Made by a program: the position numbers and the translations under genes
Shown: in pieces, positions 1 to 11,625 of the stretch
Numbering within the stretch: position 1 is the stretch's first letter
How the letters are laid out: each line of letters begins with the position of its first letter
Assembly (NCBI GenBank): GCA_905221605.1
Contig: CAJNDS010001502.1
Coordinates: 97,501 to 141,000 of the forward strand
Source: Symbiodinium natans
Taxonomy: Eukaryota > Sar > Dinophyceae > Suessiales > Symbiodiniaceae
Reading direction: 5' to 3'
Length of the DNA stretch: 43,500 nt
Notes under the pieces: generated by a model
What the model saw: only the letters and a program-made list of their open reading frames with translations
Databases searched by the model: none
Told to the model about the DNA's origin: nothing

Positions 1-360
1 GGGGGGGAGCTGCCCCCCCCCCCCCAACCCCCCCGCTTTTGTTTAAAGCCGTGCAGAGCGTGCTTCAAAGCCCAAGAAACTTGTTGACACCCATCATGTG
101 AGCAGGGTGTTTGCAAATGGGGGGGCACTGCGCCCCCCCCAACCCCCCCCGCTTTCTAAGCAGTGCAAAGCGTGCGAAGCTGTTTTAAGCCGTGCAAAGC
201 GTGCTTCAAAGCCTGTTGAAGCCCATCACATTGCGTTTGCAAATGGGGTGAGGGGGGGGGCTGGGGCTGCGCCCCCCCCAACCCTCCCGCTTTTTTTCAA
301 GCCGTGCAGAGCGCGCTTCAAAGCCCAAGAACTTGTTGACACCCATCATGTGAGCGTATG
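1..360. repeat. Irregular C/G-run tandem repeat
   Basis: A motif beginning AAGCCGTGCAGAGCG and ending CTTCAAAGCCC occurs near 49, 187 and 299, each copy followed by a poly-G/poly-C stretch (GGGGG...GCGCCCCCCC) and by CCCATCA. Spacing is irregular (about 138 and 112 bp), so this is a diverged array cut by the window edge. Reading frames here are made of homopolymer translations and I do not regard them as coding. Confidence 0.75.
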
Positions 361-905
361 AATAATATGAAAACATAGAGGGAATGCAGCTTTTTACAAG
401 GAAAAGCAAGAAAACACACCATAAAGATAGTTAATATTACGAAACGCAGAATGAATCCCATGAAAATATGGACGGAATGTAGCTTTTTCCTACGGAAAAA
501 CCAAGAAAGCGAATCACAAAAGAAGCATTAATAAGAAATCTGACGAAAAGTAGTATGAATCCGATGAAAATATAGAGGGAATGATAGAAACCAAGAAACG
601 AACCAAATAGGGTTTTCCCTAGGAAAAAGAAGGAAAAGCAACGTACGCTATTACGTTTGACGAAATCCGTCCAAAATGTCAGCAGAATAGGGTTTCCTTA
701 GGAAAAACCAACGAAAACCTCAAGGAAATGACACCCTAGGAAAAACCAAGGAATACCTAAAGGAAATGACAGGAAATCCGTTTAAGATCTAAAAGAAATA
801 CGGTTTTCCCTATGGAAAACCAACGAAAACCTAAGGGAAATGACAGAAAATCCGTCCAAAATGTAAGGAAAGTAGGGTTTTTCCTAGAGAAAACCAAGAA
901 AATCG
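361..905. repeat. Degenerate purine-rich tandem repeat
   Basis: Repeated phrases such as ATCCGTCCAAAATGT (near 666 and 850), CCTAGGAAAAACCAA and GGGAATG.AG recur every 60-190 bp between 370 and 900. It looks like an old satellite with many substitutions. No coding signal is visible. Confidence 0.6.
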
Positions 906-1488
906 ATAAAAAAAAGACCCCCCAAAACAAAAGACCCCAAAGCGCCCTAAGCCCGAAACGTAACGGTAGAGGTCTCTCCATGGACCCTAAACCTGGCCAT
1001 AACACCGAAACTCAACCTGTAAGCCTTAAGCCTAAGCACAGCTATGAGACCCAGCCTGGCCTCATCCCCAAATGACTCCAATCCCCCTGAAGAAGCCGAC
1101 CCCCAAGCTGGGAATCGCCCCTAAACATGTGCAGCACTAAACTCAGCCCGGGCGCGAAAAAAGCCCCAGACCCAGCCCAGGGCAGTCCGGACAGGGTGCG
1201 AAAAAAACCCAAATCCTGAACAGGGTGCCAAGGGAGCCAATTCGGGGTGTAAAAAAAGCCCTGCCCTTTGCAACCCGAAACCCTAACCCCCCAAAAGGGT
1301 GCCCTTATCATCGGAAGGAGTTTACACCGGACCCAGGATGGCAATGAAGTCATCCGCCTGGCAAACGGCCAAGTGCTGCACCTCGACGTGCGGGACGACA
1401 TCCGCGAGAATGATGAGGCGAACCAACCCTAAACCCTAAGCCCTAAACCCCTCCAACCCTAAACCCTGGAGGGCCAAAACGGTTCGGA

Positions 1489-1522
<34 letters not shown>

Positions 1523-1965
1523 AGAAGGCTGGTTTTGGGCTTCCGGTTTGGGGTTTAGAGTTTAGGGGTGGGGTTTAGGGTTTAGGGCCAGTTTAGGGTT
1601 TAGGTTCAGGGTTCAGGGTTTAGGGTTTGGGTAGCCCAGTCTTCCATGGCCAGACTTTTCTGGGGATGAACCTCAACCCTAAACCCTAAACCCTAGACCG
1701 TAATTCCCGAAATCCTAAGGGCCTTTCAGTGTCCTTTGTGAGAAAGCAAATGCTCCAGTGCTTTTGATATGCTTTTGAGCATCTGCAAATCCTACCGGGC
1801 TGCCCTACACCCTAGACCCTAGACCTTAAACCCTAAACCCTAAACCCTAAACCCTAAACCCTAAACCATGCCCTGATGCCCGTTTGCCTTTTTTGGGTTC
1901 AAGGTTCCCTTTATACAAAGCAACCCCAAAAAGGGCACCCTGGGCCACCAAGCACCTAAGGGTAG

Positions 1966-2070
1966 TTTCATGGGCCCTTCATATGGTCCCTTACGCCCTT
2001 ACAGGGTTCTGATGTATGGGCCGTTGGGTTGTACAGGGTATGTAGGGGGTATATAAGAGGTCCCCTTCCC
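1966..2070 (+). repeat. Dispersed repeat, copy 1 of a pair
   Basis: Contains TGGTCCCTTACGCCCTTACAG, then GGGTTCTGA.GTA.GGGCC.TTGGG, then GTAGGGGGTATATAAG. The same ordered blocks appear at 2705-2825 with substitutions, so the two are copies of one element of about 105-120 bp. The TATATAAG string is part of the repeat and should not be taken as a promoter. Confidence 0.6.
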
Positions 2071-2704
2071 TAAACCCTAAACCCTAAACCCTAAACCCTA
2101 AGGCCTTAGCAACCTTAGTTCCGCAACAAAACGTTTCGAACTCGGTCACAACGTTTCGGTCAACTTTGTTTGGGACCCAAGCCCTACTTGGGAGACCTTT
2201 TGACTTAGTAAGCAGGGTTAGAAAGGTTGGGTTATAGTGGTTACAAGAGGGTTTCTAGGGGATGACAAGTAAGCCCGAAACCCTAAGCCCTAAACCCTAA
2301 ACCCTAAATCCTTAAGTCGGCTTACCAGTCAACAGATCTTCCAAGTATATACAAATTTCATAAGCCCAACGTCCTCTAGAGCTCCACCCATTTTAGAGGT
2401 TTTGGGTTTTAGGGTTTAGGGTTTAGGGTTCATTCTTTCATTGTCCCAGGCTGAATGAACCTTGAGCAGTTGAGTGTTTAGAAAGGGTTGAGTAGTGTGA
2501 GGCGTTCGGGGGTTTAAGCTTTTGGGGTGTTAGGGTTGAGTGGCTTAGGCTTCAGTCTTTGGGGCTTAGGCTTCAGCCCTAAACACGAAACCCTAAACCC
2601 TAGAAAAGTAGTTCAGCTCGAGGGTTGAGCCATGTGGGAAGTGGTTAGACTACCCTAAACCCTAAAGCCTAAGCCCGGGTGGGGTTTCCCTGAAACGGTT
2701 CTGG

Positions 2705-2825
2705 GTTTAGGGTTCCGTGGTCCCTTATGATGGTCCGTTACCTTTTCTAACAGGTTCTGAAGTACGGGCCCTTGGGCCCTTGGGTTTTTGTAGGGTATAT
2801 AAGGGGCATATATGGGTTCCCAAAT
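2705..2825 (+). repeat. Dispersed repeat, copy 2 of a pair
   Basis: Shares with 1966-2070 the blocks TGGTCC.TTAC, CAGGTTCTGA.GTACGGGCC, CTTGGG and GTAGGGTATATAAGGGG in the same order. It is flanked by TTTAGGG-type tracts, as is the first copy. Confidence 0.6.
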
Positions 2826-3421
2826 TCAGGGCCCATGTTGAAGGGCACCATGTAACCTCTCTGAGATGAACCATAAGCCCTGAACGAAACCCCACAGCCT
2901 CCCTAGCGAAAGCCAGGAAAACATCACTCTCATGATGACCGCGGACGACCCTCGCAGTGCAATCCGCCGCAACCTTGGCACCACCAAAGGCCAGGAACCC
3001 TAAACCCTAAACCCTAAACCCTAAACCCTAACCCCAGGTGTGTAAATGCATTCGGGCGCTCCGTCAATTCAGCTCGCAGCTGCGTGGTTGGGTCTAGGGT
3101 CTAGGGTCTAGGGTTTAGGGTTTAGGGTTTAGGGTCTAGGGTCTAGGGTTTATTTAGGGTTTAGGGTTTAGGGTTTAGGGTTTAGGGCTGAACCCGAAAC
3201 CCGAATTGAACCCTAAACCCAAGCCTTGATACCCCCGGCCCTCGGCAGGTGTGCACAGCGGCATGATTTACGAGGAGGCGAAGAAGTTCGAGTCGAACCT
3301 TGCCTCCAAACCCTAAGCCGGTAACCCCTACAAGGCCTGACAGGGGTTTAGGGTTTAGGGTTTAGGGTTTAGGGTTTAGGGTTTAGGGTTTAGGGTTTAG
3401 CGTTTAGGGTAACCCCTAAAT

Positions 3422-3515
3422 GGGGGTTTACGATATTAGGGCCACCTTATTGGGGTCCTTATCCGGGAAACCTACTCTTTGGTGTCTATATTCGGGTCCC
3501 TTATTTTCGTAAAGG
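3422..3515 (+). mobile_element. MITE-A copy 1
   Basis: About 95-105 bp. It starts GGGGGTTTACGATATTAGG and ends CCCTTATTTTCGTAAA, so its ends are inverted (TTTACGA against TCGTAAA). The inner block TTATTGGGGTCCTTAT...GTCTATATT.GGG is shared with copies at about 26895, 36029, 38727 and 39549. It has no coding capacity, as expected of a miniature inverted-repeat element moved by a transposase encoded elsewhere. Confidence 0.75.
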
Positions 3516-3531
3516 TTCAGCGCAACCCCTA

Positions 3532-3670
3532 CTTGGAGGTTGCATGATGGTCCATGGTACTTAGTAACCCAGTTATAACTGCACTTATAACCCTATTATA
3601 CCCCTACTAGGTCACTTAAGGGGCTTCTAAGTGGCTTATAACTACACTATAAGTACCCTGAATGTCCAAG
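3532..3670 (+). mobile_element. MITE-B copy 1, TA flanks
   Basis: Starts CTTGGAGGTT and ends CTGAATGTCCAAG; the ends are inverted and the element is flanked by TA on both sides (CCTA|CTTGG ... CCAAG|TATA). The subterminal blocks GGTACTTAGTAACCCAGTTA and ACACTATAAGTACC are also near inverted. A TA target duplication is typical of Tc1/mariner-derived MITEs. Related copies are at 15573, 16295 and 33513. Confidence 0.75.
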
Positions 3671-4161
3671 TATATCCCTCAATGGGGTTTTGGGTCTTGG
3701 GGAAAGCAAACCTTTTGCAGAGCCTATGCTAAGTAAACCTCCAAACTCCAAAAGCTTTATCGCCTAAATATAAATCCGAGGCAAGGGCCGTGAGGAAGAC
3801 CGTCCTGATGCAGGTTGAGGGTTTAGGCTGGGGGTGGGGGGGGGGGGGGGGGGGGCGCTAACCGTGATCCCCAAACTAGAAGTCCTCAAGACCCAGACAA
3901 AGAGAACATTGTACGTGATCCACTTGGAACCTGCAATGTCGATGCGCTCGCCGGTGACCCTTCAAGACCCAACATCACAGCATGCTCAAGAACTTAGTGT
4001 TACAGGAAAGTTCAGTTCAGTCAAACCTTTAGATGTTTTCTTAGTTAAGCAGTTTGGCCGACCGATCATTCTCAAAAAAAACGAGGTTCTTCAACTAAAC
4101 CAACGCCGCACAAAGCAGACTGCTCTTGGACTTCCGCTGCCCAAGCTTAATATAGGGGCCT

Positions 4162-4238
4162 GAATAAGTACATAAATAAATACATAAATAAATAAATATA
4201 TATATATATTTATATTTATATTTATATTTATATTTATC

Positions 4239-4272
<34 letters not shown>
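4162..4272. repeat. AT-rich microsatellite
   Basis: Consists of (TAAATAAA)n, (TATATT)n and (TA)n blocks with almost no G or C. This is simple sequence with no gene. Confidence 0.9.
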
Positions 4273-4274
4273 GG

Positions 4275-5060
4275 GGGTTATAATAGTATAATCACAAAGG
4301 GACCATAAGGGAATATTATTCGCAATTATTCCGATCCCAATAGCAGGTAGATTGACTAGAGCCCAGAGTAGGCTCAAATTCCCTCTTTTTGTAGGTGCTT
4401 AGGTTCCCTTGTAAGCCCTTTCAAAGCAAAAGGGCGCCCTTCCTCAATCACCTATTTTATTCTTTGTTATGTGGTGGCTTGCACTTGCCCCATTATGAGA
4501 ATACGAGTTAGGGCACAAAAGGCCCATTAAAAAAAAGTCCAGGTTTGTCTTGTAAGTTCACCCCATTCATTAGGACCTTCTCTGCGGTTTCTTTGATTTC
4601 CTTGGCAAACTTAAAGGAGAAATTGCGGAAGTACCTTTTGTTTCTTCGCTCATAAACTTTGTAATGTTCTTTTCTCATGGTTTGTTAACGTCAAAAACCC
4701 TAATGTTCTTTTTTCATGGTTTACTTCTTAGCTTTGTTTTTGGGCCGTTGGCTTTCTCGGAGTGACGGATGACTAAATTTCTGAGAGACGAGGGTAGTGA
4801 CAGTGAGGAAGGTCATTCCACCGCTGCTCATGTTGGCCCGAAGGTCCATTACTAGGACTCAGAGTAGGCCCTGAATTCCTTTTGTTTTAGGGTTGGGGTT
4901 CCCTTACAATCCCCTTGAACCAAAAAGGGCACCCTTTTTGTATTCCTAGGTTACTCCTGGGTCAAGTTTGCCTGTCAAGGAATTTTTCCACCTGCGGACC
5001 ATTCCTAACCTAACGGCCTCTGCGTGTTCCGTTCACTACAAAGCCAAAAGTTCGGAAAGT
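4275..5060. repeat. Dispersed repeat with two tandem-related copies
   Basis: Two related stretches, about 4356-4430 and 4857-4960, share CAGAGTAGGC.C..AATTCC, AGGTTCCCTT..AA.CCC and AAAAGGGC.CCCTT.CT. Weaker relatives lie near 1895-1945 and 10245-10320 (CCAAAAAGGGCACC in each). I call it an uncharacterised dispersed repeat. No coding region is supported in the stretch. Confidence 0.55.
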
Positions 5061-5917
5061 AAAATCACGTGCGCACAGGGACCCCCGTTTTAATAGTAGT
5101 ATTTTCAGGGCCCCTGCACGTTATTAGTATTCGATTCACGGCTCCACATTATAGTCTAGCATTTTACGACCATTTTAATCCTGCTTCTACCACTCATCTT
5201 TGTGGGGTTCTTGTCATCGCTTGGTTTTCTAGGAATGTTTCCTTCACTTGTAACGCTTACAGATGCAGGCTTGGAAACTTGACCATTGAATCACTCACAA
5301 ACCAAGCAAATGATGACACCCATTTCTCGCCCTTTGTTTCAGCTGTTGGTGTACTAGTGGGCCTCAAAGACCCCAAACCCCTCGCCCTCCCCCCCGAAAC
5401 CTAAAACCGAAACCCAAACAAAGGGTACCGGTGTTCGAAGGCACCAGAGGCCGCATAAAGGCATCCAAGAGAGGCCACCCAAAAGGCCCAGGCAGACAGG
5501 GCAAATCATTCTCCAAGCCCCCAACAGCCTTGCGAGACCCGAAGAGGCTCCAAAAGGCTCCCCTCGACACCCCCGAGATGTTCCAAAAATCTCCAAAAAC
5601 AAGAGTAGTGTGGCGGAGCACCAGTAAGTGGAGCTTTTTTTTTGATTTTGCTTTGGCTTTGCTCTCGCGCAGCCGGTTTGGAGTGATCTTAGCTACACAT
5701 TGCATCATGCGGTTGTTTCTTACTCTTTTTAGCTGATGGCACATGTCTTATGGCAAGGTCAACACGGGACCAGGGACCTGAACCAAGGCGAGCACCTGCC
5801 GATGGACGGAGTGGCAGGCGGCAAGCAACAGCGAAAGGGTGCGTCATCTCACACCTCCAAAGTTTGTTGTTGGTGTTGTTGTTTCTGTTTTTGTCAGGCG
5901 AGCGTGCACCTTGGCTC

Positions 5918-6206
5918 GGTTTTGAAGCAAACAGGCCAGCAGGGGAGCAGCTGGTGCTCATGATGCTCAAAGCTGATGGTCATGATGCTCATCGTTGCGA
6001 ATTTGAGGCAATCAGGCCAGCACGAGAGCAGCTGATGCTGACGAATCTCACAGCTGATGCTCATGATGCTCGCTGTTGAGTTACCTTTAAGCTGCAGCAC
6101 TGGGTTGGTGCTCACGATGCTAACACTTGATGCTCATGATGTTCGCTGTTGGGTCGCCTTCGCAGCAATCACACCAGCACTTCATGATGCTCACAGCTGA
6201 TGCTGG
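5918..6206 (+). repeat. Minisatellite of about 81 bp (GATGCTCATGATGCTC)
   Basis: Two clear units (about 5918-5998 and 5999-6079) begin TTTGA.GCAA.CAGGCCAGCA and contain GAGCAGCTG.TGCT and GATG.TCATGATGCTC; two degenerate units follow. The period is divisible by three, so it reads as a short protein repeat on the plus strand (FEA.RPA.EQL), but the frame closes at once at 6079. I favour non-coding repeat. Confidence 0.6.
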
Positions 6207-7400
6207 TTGCTTTGCATGTGGCGAGAAGACGATCTCGAGTCCTTTGCAACCCCTCGCAAGGAGGCGCACGGGGCTGGGGATCGCGATTCAAACGCCGCCG
6301 CCAAAGATCCCGTCATGTTTTTCGACGTGTGCGAGTGGCCATTCAAGCGCCCAAACGCGTGCAGGACTGCGACGGAAGTGCCATGTCGACCACGGAACGT
6401 GCGTGGGATCTAGGCGAGAGTGTGATTTGGCAGCACGAAAACAGAACAGTCCTCAGCCATGAGTTTGAGGCAGTGCTGTCAAAAGAACAGTTGAACTCAT
6501 GAGCCGACGACAAGCGTCACGAGTGTCGAAGCACACACAGGATCCAGGTACTGATGTTTTACGAAACGAAGTCGATCGACTTCACTTCTTGGACATGCAC
6601 TGGCGTCAGCACTGTAAGGCTGCAACGCTCTGAGCCCGGTCCACCACACACAGACCTTAGCACGATATTCTTGCTATCATATGCTTTTGTTGGTGCTCTA
6701 ATGGGAAGGTTTCGCCGTCATCATCCTTCACGTCGGCCCATCGAGGAGTCGATGCTGGGGCCATTCGGATTGACGAGGTCTGAGTGCAGCTGAAGACAGC
6801 GTGGCGTGAATCCTTCACAACATGCGTCGCTCTGCAGGCTTGGAAGCACTGGGGTAAGAGCGAGGCTGCGTAGAGAAAAGCTCAGCCACGAAAAGAAGCC
6901 CATGGAGGAGCGGGGTCGTTGCGTCGTAGGCAGCGCCGGTCGTCCTGCGCAAAGAGGCGCACGCGGGCAGGTTCCGCAGGAGGGACTCCTATATGTAATG
7001 TGCAGTCGCGCTAGAGATTGCCGTTTTTGGTCAACCCTGTGATAGGAGAGAGTGCTGGGCAGACCTGAGTGTGTGGATTCGCTGAGCACTTCGAAGTTCA
7101 ATAGCGGTGAGGACATTGCCTTGACAGGGCGCACTGTTGTTCACAACTCGACGAGGCTGGCGTGGAAAAAGGGTTTGAGTCACAAAAAGTTTTGAGCGAA
7201 ACGTTTCGATCGAAAGTTTTGAGCGAAGCCTTGTTTTAGAACCTATTTTAGAGGGCAGGGTCAGGTTGTGAGAGGCCCTATTCAGCCACTTATGGCCCCT
7301 TGAGAAGGCACCCCAAAGCAAGAAGGCCTTTTGAGCCCCCCAGGCAACTTGAAAGCCTATGAGCTTTGCACGGCCCCTAAGATTTGAGAAGTGTTTGCGC
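6207..7400. other. No supported gene
   Basis: Open frames exist on both strands (for example plus 6207-6413 and minus 6721-7134), but none matches a family I know, and overlapping frames on both strands have equal claim. Splice-like signals cannot decide it without protein similarity. TTTAGGG tracts are absent here, which is unusual for the first 10 kb of the window. Confidence 0.5.
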
Positions 7401-7524
7401 CTAAGGAATCAGGATTGAGGGTTTAGCGTGCAGGGCCGAAGAAAGCACACAGCCTGAACAACAATAAATTTGCATATCAGGGTTAAGGGCTGCGCAAGCT
7501 TTAAAACAGCAAGAGAACCTTGTC

Positions 7525-7827
7525 TTGCGTTTGTTGCAAGTCGTGCAAGAGAAAGAACACCCAGAAGGCCTGCCCAGGAGCCAGCCAGATCAGGTGGCTG
7601 GACCAACCCAAGAGCCAGAGCTCAAGCATCAGTTCAAAAAGCTCATTTCTTTTTTGCCTTGGGCAAGCCAGCAGCCTCTGGGACAGCAATGGGACATTGA
7701 CTTTCTGTCCATGGAAATCAGCCCAGGATGCCTCCATCTCTGCTCAGACTCATGGGAAGTTGGTGGCTCCGTCAGCAGGCCAATGGATTCTGATTTCCTC
7801 GAGCTGGCTAGAGCACCCACACTGTGA
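7525..7827 (+). CDS. Possible coding segment, unknown
   Basis: An open plus-strand frame of 100 codons with mixed, protein-like composition: Gln/Glu-rich at the start, then an aromatic stretch (FKKLISFLPWAS). No family is recognised. A minus-strand frame of similar length over the same bases is hydrophobic and equally open. Every well-supported gene in this window is on the minus strand, which lowers confidence in this reading. Confidence 0.15.
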   Translation: MRLLQVVQEKEHPEGLPRSQPDQVAGPTQEPELKHQFKKLISFLPWASQQPLGQQWDIDFLSMEISPGCLHLCSDSWEVGGSVSRPMDSDFLELARAPTL

Positions 7828-8280
7828 GGCTGCAGACAAGAGCTCATGAAAGAATGGATGAAAGGGCTGGGGCAGACAGCAGCAGCAATCAGGAAGTGGC
7901 TCCCTGCATGTGGCCCCAGCAACCACCCAAAGCTACAGCCACCAAGCACTGTGGAAGGCCAGGCGGGCGGGGCGGGGGGGAAGCTGGGCAGGAAGGGGGG
8001 GGGGTAAATTGGACAGAGCACCGGCTGGAATCCGGGCTGGGTGTTTGCCTGCCCAACTTTTTTGGCAGAACGCTGGACGGCTTCTTGCGACTTGAGATGT
8101 CACTCATTTCAGGTTCACCCTAAACCCTTGATCCTAAAACCTGAGAAACTCCCGCGCGTTGAGACCTTACTTTGAAGAAAATGTCGCCATTCTCAGTTTT
8201 CAGTTTGTCTGTCGAGAAATTCAAAAGCTTCCTTTGACTTGAGATGCCACGCATTTCAGAATCCCCCTAAACCGGCAACA

Positions 8281-8575
8281 ACATGAGTTTGGGCACCAAA
8301 ACAAATGTCAGGAAATTCGCTCGGCTGTCAAGCAACATGGGTCCTGGGCACCAAAACAAATGTCAGGACATTCACCCGACCTCAAACAACATGAGTTTTG
8401 GGCACCAAGGCAAATGTCAGGAAATTCGCTCGGCTTTCAAACAGCATGAGTTTTGGGCACCAAATCAAATGCCAGGAATTTGCTCAGCTCTCAAACAACA
8501 TAAGTTTTGGGCATCAAAACAAACGTCGGGAAGCTCGCTTTGTCAGCAAACAACATGAGCTTTGTGGGTGTGGGG
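8281..8575 (+). repeat. Minisatellite, 54/55-bp unit, five copies
   Basis: Units begin ACATGAGTTTTGGGCACCAA and contain CAAATGTCAGGAAATTCGCT. Starts fall at 8281, 8335, 8389, 8444, 8498 and 8553, so spacing alternates 54 and 55 bp. The one-base length changes shift any reading frame from unit to unit, so the array is not a protein repeat even though short frames run through it. Confidence 0.9.
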
Positions 8576-8619
8576 GGGAATTCAAAAATGGTACCACATA
8601 CAATTCCTTTTATTTTCTC

Positions 8620-9670
8620 TTGAGGGTTTAGGGTTTAGGGTTGCTTGAGCGACCGTTACGAAGAGTTTCCTGAAGATAGGAATCGGCACTAGCCGCTACC
8701 CTCACGGGCGAAAACGACAGGTTCCAAAAACTGAACACTGTCCAAAATTTCGGAAGCGCGCAAACATGCCCCGCGACGCCGTGTCCGTCCTCCCCTCCAC
8801 ACCTAACCTAAACCCCACAGACTAAACCCTAAACCTTAAATCCTTAAATCCTTAAATCAACAGAACCTAGCTTTCAACAACTTTCGGTCAGAACCTTGCG
8901 GAACCCAGGGTTCAGGGTTTCGGGCTTAGGGTTTAGTTTAGGGCTTCGGGTTTAGGGTTCAGGGTTGAGGGTTTAGGGTTGTTTCTTCAAACCCAAACTC
9001 AGGCTCTACGACGCCTTCGATGCCAAGCCTGCGCGCCCAACGCGATCGCGAGATCGCAACTCTGCCCAGAACGTGACGAACTGGGAGCTTTGGGGGTTTG
9101 GGGTTTAGGGTTTAGGGTTTAGAGTTTCGGGTTTAGGGTTGAGGGTTTAGGGTTTAGGGTTTAGGGTGTGGCTGGTGGGAGCTTAGGGTGGTATAGGGTT
9201 GAGGGTCAAAAGGCCTCACAAGGCGCAGGCCGGCATGACGTCACTCTTTGCCTGTGTGTGACTGCTTCCTCTTAGGGTTCAGGGTTTAGGGTTTTAGGTT
9301 TAGGGTTCAGGGTTTACTTCCTCTTCTCTGCATAGCGCGATGCCCTGACCCGAAATGTTCCTGTTTTAGGGTAACCCAAACCCTTAACCCTAAACCCTAA
9401 ACCCTAAACCCTACACCCTACACCCTACACCCTACACCCTAAACCCTAAACCCTCAACCCTCAACCCTCAACCCTAAACCCTAAACCCTAAACCCTAAAC
9501 CCTAAACCCAGGTGCGAAAGAGCGGCTGGGGCGGCGCAACCAGCACGGAGAGCTCCTTGTTGGTGGCTGATGACCTCAACAGCTTGCCGGTCCGAATTCG
9601 AGCGAGAAAGTATCCAGTCCCCACACCTTATGGTTTAGAGTTTAGGGTTTAGGGTTTAGGGTTTGGGGTT
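8620..9670. repeat. Cluster of interstitial telomere-type tracts
   Basis: TTTAGGG tracts on the plus strand near 8623, 8920-8985, 9090-9170, 9270-9315 and 9630-9675, and a long CCCTAAA tract at 9374-9508 that includes a run of CCCTACA and CCCTCAA variants. Heptamer arrays of one variant sitting beside another suggest local slippage after insertion. No gene is supported. Confidence 0.9.
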
Positions 9671-10675
9671 TAGAGAATCATTTGATTCGACTAGACTTAT
9701 TCGTGTCTGACACTACGTGGCTGGCTTTTTTGCCCTATGGTCCATGTGCTTCCGGATGTTTCGGACTTGGGGTTAAGAGTGCGCCCAGGGTTCAGGGCTC
9801 GGAGTTCAAAAGGCAAGGGTTTCGTGCTTCAGGTGCAGGGTTTAAGGGTTTTGTGTTGAGGGTCAAGCCATTACCCTGAATCCTAGAGCTTTTCTGAACT
9901 CGATCCCGCACGCCTCGCAAGCTATGAAGACCGGCAAGCTACCAATTCTGATCTTGATTGCGTGACCATGTACAGTACCGGTCAAGCTCGGAACTTTGAA
10001 GTTTCGCCGTACTCCTCTGGTACGGGCCGGGTATTCCTTCAGCGCCGGGTATTCCTTCAGCAAGGAAGGATCAGCCACACAATACTGGTAGCCTTAAAAC
10101 TTAAAACCCTACACTTACACCCTAAAACCCAAACACCCTCAGCCCTACAACCTCAAAACCCTACTGACTTGGGGCCTGGCAAAAACGCCAGTCTAGAGGG
10201 CATCGTCCCGGCATGGGCTAGGCCCTAGCAGCCCTTTTTCTCTTTTGCAGGGTTTAGGTAAGTCCCTTTAGACCAAAAAGGGCACCTTGTTGTTGCTAGG
10301 TTGCTCTTTGGGTCTAGTGGGGTGAAAGCAAAAGAGTGCCGTGTCTAACAGCCCTACGCCCACCTCATCATGCCTTCGTGTGGGCCGAGCGAGCTATACC
10401 TGGCTGCATGCCGGTTGCCGCCCCCCATGTCTGTACAGAGCCGAATTTTCAGCCTTGCTTTCTCACAGATCCATGATCTGCAAGAGCTCCATCTTTTCTC
10501 AACGAGGGACGTTCGAGCCTTGGCTGCGAGGACCACCACTGCTTCTTGGAAAAGTTCATCCTTGACCCTAAAAACCCTGACTTAAAGCCCCAAAGAATTG
10601 ATCAATGGAATCATGTCCTGCCAAGTGTCCAGAAATGAACATTCGGTGGTTGTTGAGAACGCCCTGGAGTCCCCT

Positions 10676-10735
10676 CTCCCTGTGGGGGGCCGCCCCCCGC
10701 CCGACCCCCCGGCCCCCCACCCCACGCTCCCAGAA
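10676..10735. repeat. C-rich stretch
   Basis: Runs of CCCC broken by G and A (GGCCGCCCCCCGCCCGACC). It is similar in style to the homopolymer-rich DNA at 1-360 and 10928-11064. Confidence 0.6.
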
Positions 10736-10927
10736 AAAGGGTTGTAACTGGTAGCGGGGGATTAGATACTTTGCATAACCCATGGACCTAACTGAACAAA
10801 GAATTGAATGGGGACCTCCACATACCATTCTCGCACACAATAGCTTATTATTAAAGAGAAATACAACCGATTATTGTTTTATCTTTTTGGTGTCGAACAA
10901 CGACCCCTTCACTTTTGGATCTTATTC

Positions 10928-11064
10928 TGATTAGCAAAGACGGGGGGGGGTGGGGAGCGGAGGGGGGGGGGCGGGGGGGCGGACGACGACGGGGGGGGGG
11001 GACCGGGGAGGCGGGGTCGCGGGGTGGGGCGAATACTGGGGGGGCGTCGTGGGGTGGGGGTGGC
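10928..11064 (+). repeat. G-rich tract with quadruplex potential
   Basis: About 135 bp of plus strand made of G runs of 3 to 11 separated by one to three other bases, with a CGGACGACGACGG interruption. Many sets of four G runs are close enough to fold as G-quadruplexes. It lies about 100 bp before the paired minisatellites at 11161-12113. The Pro/Arg-rich minus frames across it are an effect of composition. Confidence 0.85.
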
Positions 11065-11160
11065 GGGCAATAAGGGTATCGAATCGTACACATAATGTAT
11101 GGAACTGCTTCCGCTGAAATTTGGATTGCTTGTATTTATCCTTAATAAAAGAAATGATTA

Positions 11161-11625
11161 GCTGGCCTGGGCTGAAAGTCGACTTTTGTAGTACAAACGT
11201 AGTACGCCGCGGACGCCCGGAGCTGCCGTGGCTGGAAAGTCGACTTTTTGCAGTACAAACGTAGTACGCCGCGGACGCCCGGAGCTGCCGTGGCTGCAAA
11301 GTCGACTTTTTGTAGTACAAACGTAGTACGCCGCGGACGCCAGGAGCTGCCGTAGCTGGAAAGTCGACTTTTTGTAGTACAAACGTAGTACGCCGCGGAC
11401 GCCAGGAGCTGCCGTAGCTGGAAAGTCGACTTTTGTAGTACAAACGTAGTACTTGTAGTACAAACGTAGTACGCCGCGGACGCCCGGAGCTGCCGTGGCT
11501 GGAAAGTCGACTTTTGTAGTACAAACGTAGTACGCCGCGGACGCCCGGAGCTGCCGTGGCGGGAAAGTCGACTTTTGTAGTAGAAAGTCGACTTTCTGTA
11601 GTACAAACGTAGTACGCCGTGGGAC
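11161..11625. repeat. Minisatellite, 62-bp unit with a 12-bp palindrome
   Basis: Seven to eight copies of a 61-62-bp unit. Each has the perfect palindrome AAAGTCGACTTT (near 11175, 11236, 11298, 11360, 11422, 11503, 11564 and 11584), then GTAGTACAAACGTAGTAC (an internal direct/inverted GTAC pattern), then GCCGCGGACGCCCGGAGC. One copy carries a small internal duplication (near 11453-11472). Because 62 is not a multiple of three, minus-strand frames cycle through the three translations. No coding role is inferred. Confidence 0.92.

Larger units (their letters stand above)
1432..3415. repeat. Cluster of interstitial TTTAGGG/CCCTAAA tracts
   Basis: At least ten short tracts of the plant-type telomere heptamer lie here in both orientations (for example about 1820-1867, 2065-2101, 2998-3032, 3098-3187 and 3341-3414), separated by 50-250 bp of non-repeat DNA. 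Variant heptamers (TCTAGGG, TTCAGGG, TTTGGGG) are common next to perfect ones. A homopolymer of about 30 C lies at 1491-1522. The mixed orientation and the interruptions show these are internal insertions and not a chromosome end. No gene is seen in this stretch. Confidence 0.9.

Noticed and set aside
2040-2060. TATATAAG as a TATA box
   Set aside because: It is an internal part of a dispersed repeat (also at 2800) with no gene downstream.
1432-3415. A true chromosome end
   Set aside because: Tracts are short, in both orientations, and interrupted by unique DNA, and similar tracts continue through the whole window.
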